This document shows, one piece after another, positions 23,561-32,255 of a DNA stretch of 34,612 nt (within the stretch, counting starts at the first letter, position 1; each line of letters opens with the position of its first letter). Position numbers and translations under genes: made by a program. The stretch covers positions 1 to 34,612 of the forward strand of contig JAENRP010000421.1 in NCBI GenBank assembly GCA_024741835.1, read 5' to 3'. The notes below the pieces were generated by a model. That model saw only the letters and a list, made by a program, of their open reading frames with translations, made no database searches and was not told the DNA's origin. This DNA is from Diplocarpon mali. Taxonomy: Eukaryota > Ascomycota > Leotiomycetes > Helotiales > Drepanopezizaceae.

Positions 23561-23630
23561 AAAATAGTAGTAAAACCTCTTTAAGAAGTCTTTAAATATA
23601 GTAGATTTTTGATCGTTTGCTCTTAAGAGT

Positions 23631-23649
23631 CGCGAATAGTGCTGATAAC
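23631..23649 (-). promoter_or_regulatory. primer-binding site of E1 (half tRNA-Ile type)
   Basis: Directly after the 5' LTR the element reads GTTATCAGCACTATTCGCG. The first 11 bases are complementary to GUGCU-IAU-AAC, nucleotides 29-39 of eukaryotic tRNA-Ile(IAU), if inosine 34 is read as G. E2 has the same site with one TG-to-TA change (25758-25768). Confidence 0.6.
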
Positions 23650-23821
23650 TGTCGTACTATATTTAAAGGTGGATTCTCAGTAGTAGTAGAAGCTTGTAAA
23701 ATTCTACTCTAACTGTATACCTGAGCTCCCTTTATAGAAGTGCTCCGTGGCCACTTCAGGGGTATATTACATAAGCCAGTCCTCAGAGGCCTCAGTGCCT
23801 GAGGCTCCTCATGGCGCAATA
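23650..23821 (-). repeat. 172-bp 5' LTR of E1
   Basis: Differs from the 3' LTR at eight positions. All are transitions and seven are in CpA/TpG context, including the terminal CA to TA (23820-23821). Confidence 0.9.
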
Positions 23822-25768
23822 AAAAGTTAATAGGCTTATATTTAAATACTATAACATTCGACCTACGCTCTAGCTGCTTTATAACTATGTTATTATCTAC
23901 TATACCCCTTTAGAGCGTTGCGTCTAAGCTTATATACTATACCCTAGCCTTCTTTAAAAGAGGCTCTAAGATAATATTAATATTAAACCTATTTATAAGC
24001 GCTATATTCTTAAGCTCTAAGTCTCCTTTATCGGCAAGAACCCCTTTTATTAGACGTATACCCCTTCCCCTTATTAGCAGACTTAAGCTCCCTGCCTTTA
24101 TATAGTCCTAGGGATATGCGATTTTTAATGATCTAAGAACTAGAAGCTCCTTTCGATTAATAAAGTATATCGCAGCGCAGTTATTAAGTAAGATTATATT
24201 CGAAAGAGCGTAAGGAGCTTTAAGGGTAGAGTATATTCCTAAGGTAAAGTCTTTAAAGAGAGTTAGATCTAAGAGGGCAGCTATAATCTTGGATTTGCTG
24301 CTCTTTAAAGCTTTAGTAGATGTTCTTTCCTTAAATTAATCTATAGGAGCATATTTGATATAGGAGAGCTTAGCTTAGAGCTTTCTCTATTTTAAGGAAG
24401 TAAGGTTTTCGCGCGTTCTTTTGACCTTATTAAAGCTAGGGAGGTTTCGAAGCGTACCTTCCTTAGCGCTAGTTAAGGCGTATCTTAGCCTATTACATTC
24501 CTCTAAGTTCTAGAAGTGATTTTTGACCTAAGGGCAAGGGTACTTTTTAACGCTCCCCTTAAGAGTCTTTTTTGCCTTGCCTTTACTTAGTGCTTTTAAA
24601 TTAGTATAATCGCCTACTCCTTTAAGTGAGGCGTATACTCTAAGGGTTGCCTTTGATAAAGAGCTTATAAGGCTTCGCTCTATTAAGCTTAAGAACTAAT
24701 TAATATAATAGACTATATCTTTTCTATACTTTAAATTTAGCTTATTATCTTTAATAAGCTTTGCTTAGGTTTATTAGGATTAAGTAGGAGCCTAGCGGTA
24801 AACCGACTATAGAAACTTCGTAATTGCAAAGGAGCCTTGAACCTTTGGGATTCTATATATTCGTGCTTCTTAGTAGATCTCCCTAAAGCTAGCAAGCTAA
24901 GTCTTCGGTTCCACTTTGCTGCTCCTTATTTTAAAGAGCTTATTATTATAGTCTTTCCGAATTAATTCTATTATACTAACCTTAGAGGGGGCTAGTTCCT
25001 TGCGCAAGTGCTCTACTATCTATTAAATTGATAGTTTCCCTGCTTTCTTATAGTCATATTATACTGCTTAAAGCAGCATAGGGTATACTATCTTAGTAAT
25101 CCAATAGTATAACTAAGTATAAGAGCTCCTATTCCTTTTCCACGCTTCTATTATAAGATTATATTGTATTACTGCCATTTTATATTCTAGCTCTATATCT
25201 TTAGCTATTATCTTCGTAGGTAGTACTAAAGCTGGCGTTTATTAATTAGTAGCTTCCTACTATTAATACAACTTATAGTAGCTTTGCAATATTCTCTAGT
25301 CCCGTTCTTCTACTATTTTTTCAAGCTATAGCGGTTCTATTTCTAGATCTAGCAGGTATAGAGCTTCATTCTTATAAAGCAAAGCTTGATTTCCTATCTC
25401 TATAGCATACAGTTTAGGGTTATTAACCTATCTTAGCTTCTCTATATGCTTCTAGAGCCGCAGAAATTCGGCTTAATACTCTAGCTTAGCGTACCAAATG
25501 TGCTATAACTTCCTATCCTAGAGCATAACTCCACTGGAGCTAAGCTCCTGAGCTTCTTTTTACTAGTATTCGCTTATATTAACTAGGATAGTAGGGAGTA
25601 TAGGTTCTATTAGTTAGCTAGGAGCATTAGAACGTCGAGTCTGGTCATATAATGCGTATAAGCGAAGGAGAATAGATGAAAATAGTAGTAAAACCTCTTT
25701 AAGAAGCCTTTAAATACAGTGGATTTTTTAATCGTTTGCTCCTAAGAGTCGCGAATAGTACTGATAAC
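23822..25768 (-). pseudogene. copia Gag and protease, upstream part of E2
   Basis: A second copy of the E1 Gag/protease block (21715-23649). It continues, across the E1 insertion, into 17860 and below. The first five bases at 23822-23826 are one arm of E1's AAAAG duplication. The PBS next to the LTR reads GTTATCAGTAC. Confidence 0.85.
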
Positions 25769-25940
25769 TGTCGTGCTATATTTAGAGGTGGATTCTTAGT
25801 AGTGGCAGAAGCTTATAAAATTCTACTTTAACTGTATATCTGAGCTCCCTTTATAGAAGTGCTCCGTGGCCACTTCAGGGGTACATTACATAAGCCAGTC
25901 CTCAGAGGCCTTAGCGCCTGAGGCTCCTTATGGCGCAACA
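25769..25940 (-). repeat. 172-bp 5' LTR of E2
   Basis: Third 172-bp LTR copy, ending GGCGCAACA on the plus strand at 25940. Its outer edge interrupts the RT reading frame of E3, so E2 was inserted into E3. The matching target duplication is not visible because E2's 3' end is missing. Confidence 0.88.
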
Positions 25941-25941
25941 A

Positions 25942-26778
25942 GAGTAGTATATTAAAAAGATCCTAGACCGAATAGGACTCTTTACTTATACTCCTAACTT
26001 TAAGCTAAAGCGTACTCCAATTAAAGGAAAGTATAATAAGTTAGAGCCTACTAATGAAAATAAGCAAAGAGGAGATCTGAAGAAGTACTAATAGGATATT
26101 AGAGCGATTATATATACTATAGTATATATAAGACCAAATATCGCCTTTATTATTAAGCAACTTAGTTAGAACTTAAAGGATCTGACGATTTAATATAAGA
26201 ATGTAGTTAAGCGACTTAAAAGGTACCTTTGATTAATAATTATATAAAAGGTAAGATACAGACTAATAAAATAAATAAGCGCAAAGCTTAAGATATATAC
26301 TAATTCCGACTAGGCAAATATAAAAGGTTGGAAAAGTATATTTGAAAGCGTAGTAGTACTATATAGCAGACCTATATTATAGGGAAGTAGGAAGTAGAAA
26401 TTAGTAGCTACTATAAGTACTAAGGCCGAATATATATTGATATTATCAAATTGCAAGTAAGGATTATAGATCGCTTAAGTTTTAAAAGATATAGGTTTTA
26501 TTAAGTATATTAAATAAGATAGGAATTATATTAATCTTTAAATAAATAATATAAAGGCAATTGTATTTATAAAGAATCTATACTTATATAAGCGATTGAA
26601 ATATATCGATATTACTTACTACTTTATCTATAACCTTATTATAAAGAATAAGTTATTAATTACTTATATCCTAACTAATTAAATAGTAGCAGATGGATTT
26701 ATAAAGCTATTAAAGATAGTTATAAAGTTTAAAGTATTTAAAGATATACTAAAGTTGCAAAAGATAGTAGGAGCTTAG
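25942..26778 (+). pseudogene. copia RT C-terminus and RNase H (E3)
   Basis: A frame of 279 codons with RIP-type stops. It reads YIKKILDRIGLF, YTIVYIRPNIAFIIKQLS (RPDIAF block), KIYTNSD-stop-AN (DSDWA with Asp to Asn), ATISTKAEYI (family SSTEAEY) and HIDI-type YIDITYYFIY. It ends ADGFIKLLKIVIKFKVFKD, then a TAG. This is the standard end of a Ty1/copia polyprotein. Confidence 0.88.
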
Positions 26779-26791
26779 TAGGCTTAAGGAC

Positions 26792-26945
26792 GACTCCTAG
26801 GCCTGCCTTGCAAGTCAGGTTATATAGTCTTATAAAGGAAAGTTTTTTAAATCGACTCTTAGGCCTAGACCGCGAGTTAAGTTATATAGTCTTATAAAGG
26901 AACGCTTTTAAGAAAATTGACTCCTAATCCCGCCTTGCGAGTAGA
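26792..26945 (+). repeat. three palindromes in the copia 3' region (E3)
   Basis: Same arrangement as 15391-15544. The copies differ by transitions; here the first reads CTAGGCCTGCCTTGCAAGT. Confidence 0.75.
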
Positions 26946-27033
26946 GTTTAATAATTTTAATAGAAGTTATTATTAATTAATTGTTTTTAATTTAAAGAGA
27001 TACTTAAAAGTTAGATTAGCGCAAAAGAATAGT

Positions 27034-27276
27034 TATTATTTTCCCGACTATAGGTCAATTAGAGTAAGGTCTAAGTAGGAGTATTAAGATAGGTAATATA
27101 GCTATTACTTTAATATATTATTATATAACCCTATTACTTAATTAGTAGGATATTAATATATATATAGCTATAAGAAAGAAAGAGGTAACCTTCCTTTCCT
27201 AACTCTTACTAATATATCGACTATCGACCTTTAGAAGTTTCCATTACCTACTACGCCGACTCACTTAAGCTTAATA
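27034..27276 (+). repeat. 243-bp 3' LTR of E3
   Basis: Matches 15632-15874 over its full length. The 5' TG is mutated to TA (27034-27035) and the 3' CA to TA. Confidence 0.75.
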
Positions 27277-28264
27277 AAATGGTCCTTTCTATCCTCCCTT
27301 ATCTATTCGTTTGCTTAAAAGGTTGATATAAACTCCTGCGCATATAGGGAGTAGGGTAAATTAATATTACTTTAAGAGAGTATATGCTTTAAAGCGGTAG
27401 TATATACTTTTAAAGTCTCCTATTACTTAACGCTTAAGCGTCTTATCCTCTTTTGCTTAAGAAGAGGGAGTTCCTCCTTGCGCTTTTTTCCATAGGTCTC
27501 CTCCTCTATTTTTATTATTATTAAAGGTTCCTTTCTAAGTTTAGGTAGCTCTATCTCTTAAGTCTATAGTCTTTAAGCTAGTATTATAACTTAAGGTATT
27601 ATATTATTAAGGCTTGCTCCTTTTACTAAGTCGCTTCTTATAAGACTGTTAAAGCTCCTCTTAGATCTTAGTAGTAGTGCCTTTAGCCTTTTACTAGAGT
27701 TTACTAGGGCCTGCCTTTATAACTAAAGACTCTATCTTAAAGTCCTTAAGCTATCTCTATACTACGTAGAATAGCGGTTAAAGATCTGCCGATCGCTTTA
27801 TAAAACTCGTCTCTAAAGACTCCTTTAAAGATGTCTATAGTTCCTTTTTTAGTAGGGCCTTTATAGGGAATTATTACCTTTAAGCTCTAGTCGCCATTTG
27901 CCTTTTTAGAAACTAGCGAAGTGGCTTCTAGTTTGCTTGCTTCTACCCTTGAGTTTTTAAGCAGGTCTCTTAAAGAATTTAGATTTAAGTTAAGGCCTTT
28001 TATATTATTAATTAGAGGCTATAGAGCAGCGTTAATCTATAATATAGGCTCTTCTTATATAGCGGCTTCTTTTACAGCGATTGCGTTCGGCCCTGCAATA
28101 AGCTCTAATTCTTTGAAAATGCCTTTGAACTTAGTTTCCTAAGCTCCTTCTCTCTCTCTAATTAATTAAAGGGTTATCTTAAGTTCCTAGCGCAATATAA
28201 GGTTTACGCGCTTAGCTTCTGGACTATAGAAGAGAGACTTATCGAATTCGATATTATAATTTGT
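27277..28264 (-). pseudogene. copia integrase C-terminal linker (E5)
   Basis: Diverged counterpart of 15875-16800 in E2. GATATAAA-type landmarks and a Lys/Glu/Ser-rich linker on the minus strand are shared. It is cut on the right by a 197-bp solo LTR and on the left by the E3 3' LTR. No catalytic motif lies here. Confidence 0.55.
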
Positions 28265-28461
28265 TGTCGTGCAGAATGGGCGGAGTCTCCACTTATTCTG
28301 GAGACCCTCCACGTGACTCTGCTTAGTCATAGACTCTCCCTTTTCTTTCCGAAGTCTCCTTACCATACATACACTAGATAACAATACAATCAATCATCTT
28401 CTCCTACTTCTGCGAGCCTCCTGAGCGACCCAATGAAGGCCCTCCAGCCGACCGCACCACA
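28265..28461 (+). repeat. 197-bp solo LTR of the E5 family, lightly mutated
   Basis: Begins TGTCGTGCAGAATGG and ends CCGCACCACA. The same 197 bp in reverse orientation is the 5' LTR of E5 (32059-32255), but there CA/TG are largely turned to TA while here they are kept. The flanks TTTGT (28260-28264) and GTTGT (28462-28466) match at four of five bases, an imperfect target duplication. It interrupts the E5 integrase region. No internal sequence is attached. Confidence 0.8.
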
Positions 28462-30558
28462 GTTGTTATTACTCGCTAGAGTATAGGAACCTAGATTCTA
28501 TAAATATTAGAAGTAATATATCTAATTAAGTAACTTAAGTGCCTTTATAGTTCAATTTTAAAGGTTTAGCGGTCCCTTCCCGCCTTTCTCTCTTTAATTA
28601 AAAGGTATGCGCAAGCGCTATATATATAAATGCGACTCCAATTAAGCTTTAAGCTTACTATTATCTGCTTAATAAGCAGCGGCTTATAGAATCGAAAATA
28701 CTACTTAAACTATTTATAAAAAGCCTTACTTAATAAGATCATCTTCTTTTTAATAAGTAGGGAGATATTATAAAGGTATATAGTAGCCTTTATAACCTTT
28801 GGCCAAAGGCTTATTAGAAGCCTGGCGTAGATCCTTATTTTAATAAAGCGTTTAATCAACTCCCTTTCTATTTGCTCTACGCCTTTATTAGGTTAGTATA
28901 TATAAGTAGGAGTAAGCTTTAAATCAATTCCCTCCTCTTTTACCTATCTCTAATACTTTATAAAAGAGTCTTCCTTTAAAGAGATTACTAAAGTATCGTT
29001 ATCTTACCTAATCTTATAAATAGAAAGCCTATATTAGTATTTTACCTATGCTTTAAAGGCCTAAAGGACCTTTATAACTATATCTCTGCCCTTCGATCTT
29101 AATAGGAATGTCTAAAGCATACTACTATACTTGTCCTTAATTAAAAGAACCTATAAGCAGCTATTATATAAGTTGTCTAAAAAGTTAAAAAGATCCTAGG
29201 AGATCCTAAAGAAGGGCCTTAAAGATTGGTTCTCAAAGGTAGTATAAGAGATAACTTGCCTAGCAGATGCTATTGCGTATATAAGGCACTTTAGCCTCTA
29301 TATTCCCTTGATCTTTACTCCCTTAGTGCACTTGACTAGCGCTTAAAGAGCCTTTGCGCCTAAGTAGCTAGCGCAAAGGTACTATATATATATATATTAT
29401 TATCCTATACCTTAGTAGGCGTATAGCTAAACTAGAACCTATTATAAAGCATTATCTTAGCTATAAGAAACGCTATTAAAGTAAAGAAGTCATATTAAAG
29501 CATATTTAGAAGATCTAAATAGTTAATAGGCTTATATTTAAAGAAAATGAGATTATAGCAACGCTTTAACTAAGCCCGCTTTATAAAATCTATAATGCTT
29601 TTAAAGTATAAAGTAAGGTCTACCCTAGAGTATTAAAAACCCTTATCTATAAGAAGCCTTTTTAAGATAATATTAATAGTAAACTCCTTTATAATAGCAA
29701 TATTATATAGCGTTATCTATATAAGAGAGCTATTATACTATAGAAGAGAGTCTGCTATATATCTATTACCTCTCTTAATAATTAAGAGTCTTAAGGTACT
29801 TGCTTTAATATACTATTGCAAGTCGCTAAAAGGCTTAAAGGTACCTGCGATAAGTAAATCATTTGAATTAATAATATAAGTGGCCGCGCAATTATTAAAG
29901 AGTATACTTAAGGAAAGCAGGTAGCGTTCTAATTTAAAGAGGTAATAGATATTAAACGATTCTTTAAAAGTGTTAAAGGCAAAGGGATCTATTATTATAA
30001 AGATTGGTGAGTTCTCCCTTTTGCCTAAACCATCCTCCTTAGAGGCTAAAGCCTTTCCTTTGAATTTATCAATTGCTATTACCGCAATATCATTCTCCTT
30101 AAGCTATACTTAAAGACCCTTGAACTGGTCTTCTGCGTTTAATGCCTTTTATATTTGTAAGACCTCCTCTTATAAGGGAAGAGCCTTTATATTTTCCTTA
30201 TACCTATCTATAGTATATAATAATTTCCGATAGTCCTAGGGCTTTTAATAGTAATTAGTAGAGCCTTTATAAGGGTACTTAGGCCTAATCTTCCTTTTAG
30301 AGCTTATAGAGCGATTTTAGGAGCTGCTTACTAAAGCCTGCAAAGGGGTTTCGGCATTTAGGAAAGACTCTTAAGTAGTAAAAACTGCTAGCCCTTTATT
30401 ATTAATCGCTTTATTAGATTTAATGCTAGCTAAGGCGCGGCTTAGCTGCATTAGGTTGTACTTATATAAGGTTCCTATTTACTTATTAGTGATTATTTCC
30501 TCCTTTAAGCGGGTCGCCTAACTTAGATTAATTTTTATTATAACTAAGTCTAAAAAGT
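28462..30558 (-). pseudogene. copia Gag C-terminus, protease, GAG-pre-integrase and integrase (E5)
   Basis: The minus strand shows the copia order. Gag C-terminal sequence runs from 30558. The protease region includes LFNNCAATYIINSNDLL near 29850-29900 (active-site DNCAA with Asp to Asn). GAG-pre-integrase reads YLCASYLGAKAL at 29349-29384 (H to Y changes) and the zinc CLIYA motif near 29280. The integrase core then runs to the solo LTR. It aligns with E1/E2 throughout but is clearly a different, diverged family. RIP-type stops are frequent. Confidence 0.82.
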
Positions 30559-30643
30559 TGTTATGCAGAAAATAGGCTAAATATGCTAGTACGCGCCCTA
30601 AGGTATGGATTCACATTTTGGCCGAGCGGTATTATACATAATA
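30559..30643 (+). repeat. 85-bp 5' LTR of the TRIM
   Basis: Ends TACATAATA, a mutated TGCATAACA. It contains TGGCCGAGCGGT (about 30619-30630), which resembles the A box of tRNA-Leu/Ser genes; no matching B box lies at the normal spacing. Confidence 0.85.
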
Positions 30644-30654
30644 GTTATAAGCCC
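30644..30654 (+). promoter_or_regulatory. putative primer-binding site of the TRIM
   Basis: GTTATAAGCCC directly abuts the LTR. The first nine bases would pair with nucleotides 31-39 of tRNA-Ile(UAU). E5 has GTTATAAGTCC at the equivalent place (32048-32058). Confidence 0.5.
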
Positions 30655-30960
30655 TATAAGCGCAGTAATAAATCTTTTCGCATTCCTCTTGCGCGAGGTT
30701 TAGCCGACTTTTCTCGCTTCGAAGTTCTGCTGGTAAACTACTTTTTAAAGAATTCGGCAATAATTATACTCAGTTTCGACTGCATCAATAGAAGTTTCGA
30801 CAGATTTGAGTAAAACGACCTCTAATATATAGCTGAAGAAAATTGCATTCCGGCCCTTCCGACTACCTATTTTCTACTAGCTTAGCGGTCTATGCGCTAT
30901 ATCTACGCTACTATAGACTGGGCTAGTACTTAGGCCGCTGGAAAAACTGTTCTTCCGGCG

Positions 30961-30972
30961 ACCTAGGGGGTG
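30961..30972 (+). promoter_or_regulatory. polypurine tract of the TRIM
   Basis: ACCTAGGGGGTG directly before the 3' LTR, identical to the E1 PPT at 18033-18044. Confidence 0.75.
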
Positions 30973-31057
30973 TATTATGCAGAAAATAGGCTAAATATGC
31001 TAGTACGCGCCCTAAGGTATGGATTCATATTTTGGCCAAGCGGTATTATGCATAACA
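30973..31057 (+). repeat. 85-bp 3' LTR of the TRIM
   Basis: Differs from the 5' copy at five positions, all transitions and four of them at CpA/TpG. Here the 5' TG is mutated to TA while the 3' CA is intact. Confidence 0.85.
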
Positions 31058-32047
31058 AAAGTCAATTACTCTTAGTCTTCCTTTAATCTTAAGAAGACTG
31101 TATTACTCTATTAGGCGGTACGCCTCCAAGTACTCCTAGATCTACTGCTAAGTATTAGTTCTCCTAGTCTTGCCTTAGCGTAGTATATTGCAGTACTAGA
31201 GCCTTGTTTAAGACTAAATAGCCTTATCGGAAGGCGCAATATCACGCTTTAAAATGGATATTAGGCCTTAAAGTAAGAGTTGCTAATTTACTAAATTAGC
31301 ATATAGGTTATTAGCAGTAGTTTTACTTATAAGAGTATTTCTATTAGGTATTAAGGAGGAGAGCTTTTTAGCTTAGATTTAAGCTTAAGCTATTGCAAAA
31401 GCTAGAAGCGTTCTATCGATAGTCTTAAAGACCTATTTTAATAGTAGCTTATAGTATTTGCATTAGGTCTTTTAAGTCTCCTTGCGCATAAGGTGCTCCT
31501 TTATTAGGATTTTATATTCGTCTTTAATATCTTTATAAGAAGCCTATAGAGGGGAAGCTTTTGATAGATCTCCTAGGGGAAAGTAGGCGTAAATCTATTC
31601 GGCCGAAGTAGCTATATACTCTTTATACAACCTTGCGTATATTATATAAAGGTTGGCCGTTTCCAATTCCTTAAGCTCTTATATAAAAGGAGCTTAAGGC
31701 TCAGTCTTTATAATTGACTTAAATAAGAGTCTTAGATCGGTAAAAATAGTAATATTATAAAGCTTAGTAAAGAATATATATTTATTAAACTACTTTACTT
31801 AAAAGGCAAAGGTATTAAAGTAAGGCTTAGAGATGCTTAAAGCGTTAGATATATTAAATAAAGTCTAATAAAAAAAGGTTAGGTATATAAATAGAGTTTG
31901 CAATTAAGGTTCGATCAGAAATTAGAGATTTATTAATTGAAAATAAAGGTCCTTTGAGTTGTTATAAATACTCGAAAAGTCGGTTAAGAGCTTAAAGGGC
32001 CCTTTAGCTAGTTGCATATAAAGAGAAAGCATATTAATGTACTTATA
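31058..32047 (-). pseudogene. copia Gag N-terminal part (E5)
   Basis: A minus-strand frame with RIP-type stops, for example LKELETANLYIIYARLYKEY near 31610-31680 and KDIKDEYKILIKEHLMRKE near 31470-31530. It is rich in Leu/Lys/Glu, as in the E1 Gag, and is cut by the TRIM at 31057 before continuing at 30558. The start codon was not identified. Confidence 0.6.
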
Positions 32048-32058
32048 GGACTTATAAC
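32048..32058 (-). promoter_or_regulatory. putative primer-binding site of E5
   Basis: GTTATAAGTCC follows the LTR in element sense and matches the TRIM site at 10 of 11 bases, the difference being a C-to-T. Confidence 0.5.
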
Positions 32059-32255
32059 TATAGTGCGGTCGGCTGGAGGGCCTTTATTAGGTCGCTTAAG
32101 AGGCTTATAGAAGTAAGGGAAGATGATTGATTATATTATTCTTTAGTATATATATAGTAAGGAGACTTCGGAAAGAAAAGGGAGAGTCTATAACTTAGCA
32201 GAGTCACGTAGAGGGTCTCTAGGATAAGTGGAGACTCCGCCTATTCTATACGACA
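32059..32255 (-). repeat. 197-bp 5' LTR of E5
   Basis: Inverted copy of 28265-28461. It starts TGTCGTATAGAATAGG in element sense and ends CACTATA. Its outer edge (32255/32256) interrupts the E6 reading frame. Confidence 0.82.

Larger units (their letters stand above)
17861..23821 (-). mobile_element. E1: complete Ty1/copia element nested in E2
   Basis: A bounded element of 5,961 bp on the minus strand. It has a 5' LTR (23650-23821), PBS (23631-23649), gag/protease, integrase, RT/RNase H, PPT (18033-18044) and 3' LTR (17861-18032). The two LTRs are both 172 bp, start TGTTGCGCC and end CGACA in element sense. The flanking AAAAG (17856-17860 and 23822-23826) is a perfect 5-bp target-site duplication. 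The empty target is visible in E1's own sequence at 21701-21720 (ATTATAAAAG followed by TTGATAGGC), so E1 inserted into a sister element between its protease and pre-integrase regions. The integrase-before-RT order defines Ty1/copia. Confidence 0.93.
25941..27276 (+). mobile_element. E3: 3' part of a plus-strand copia element
   Basis: Contains the RT C-terminus and full RNase H (25942-26778), a 3' region with three palindromes (26792-26945) and a 243-bp 3' LTR (27034-27276). The 5' part was separated by the E2 insertion and is not in the window as a contiguous piece. Its right edge cuts into the integrase region of E5, so E3 sits inside E5. It belongs to the same family as E4 and the end of E6, but keeps the RT/RNase H they lack. 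Confidence 0.85.
30559..31057 (+). mobile_element. TRIM-like non-autonomous LTR element, 499 bp
   Basis: Two direct 85-bp repeats (30559-30643 and 30973-31057) flank a 329-bp non-coding interior. Each repeat begins TGTTATGCA and ends TGCATAACA, with a 9-bp terminal inverted repeat. The flanking AAAGT (30554-30558 and 31058-31062) is a perfect 5-bp target-site duplication. A PBS-like GTTATAAGCCC follows the first repeat and the PPT ACCTAGGGGGTG precedes the second. It interrupts the E5 Gag frame. The interior has no long frame; the small ORF across it is incidental. It retains many CA/TG dinucleotides, consistent with escape from RIP because of its short length. The orientation is fixed by PBS and PPT. 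Confidence 0.88.

Noticed and set aside
28187..28393. 68-codon minus-strand frame
   Set aside because: It spans the boundary of the 197-bp solo LTR and the E5 integrase linker; it is not a gene.
30610..30640. tRNA gene
   Set aside because: Only an A-box-like word is present; no acceptor stem, anticodon arm or properly spaced B box.
30583..30813. 76-codon plus-strand frame
   Set aside because: It runs from the TRIM LTR into its interior, is unrelated to any family I know, and is explained by the low RIP load there.
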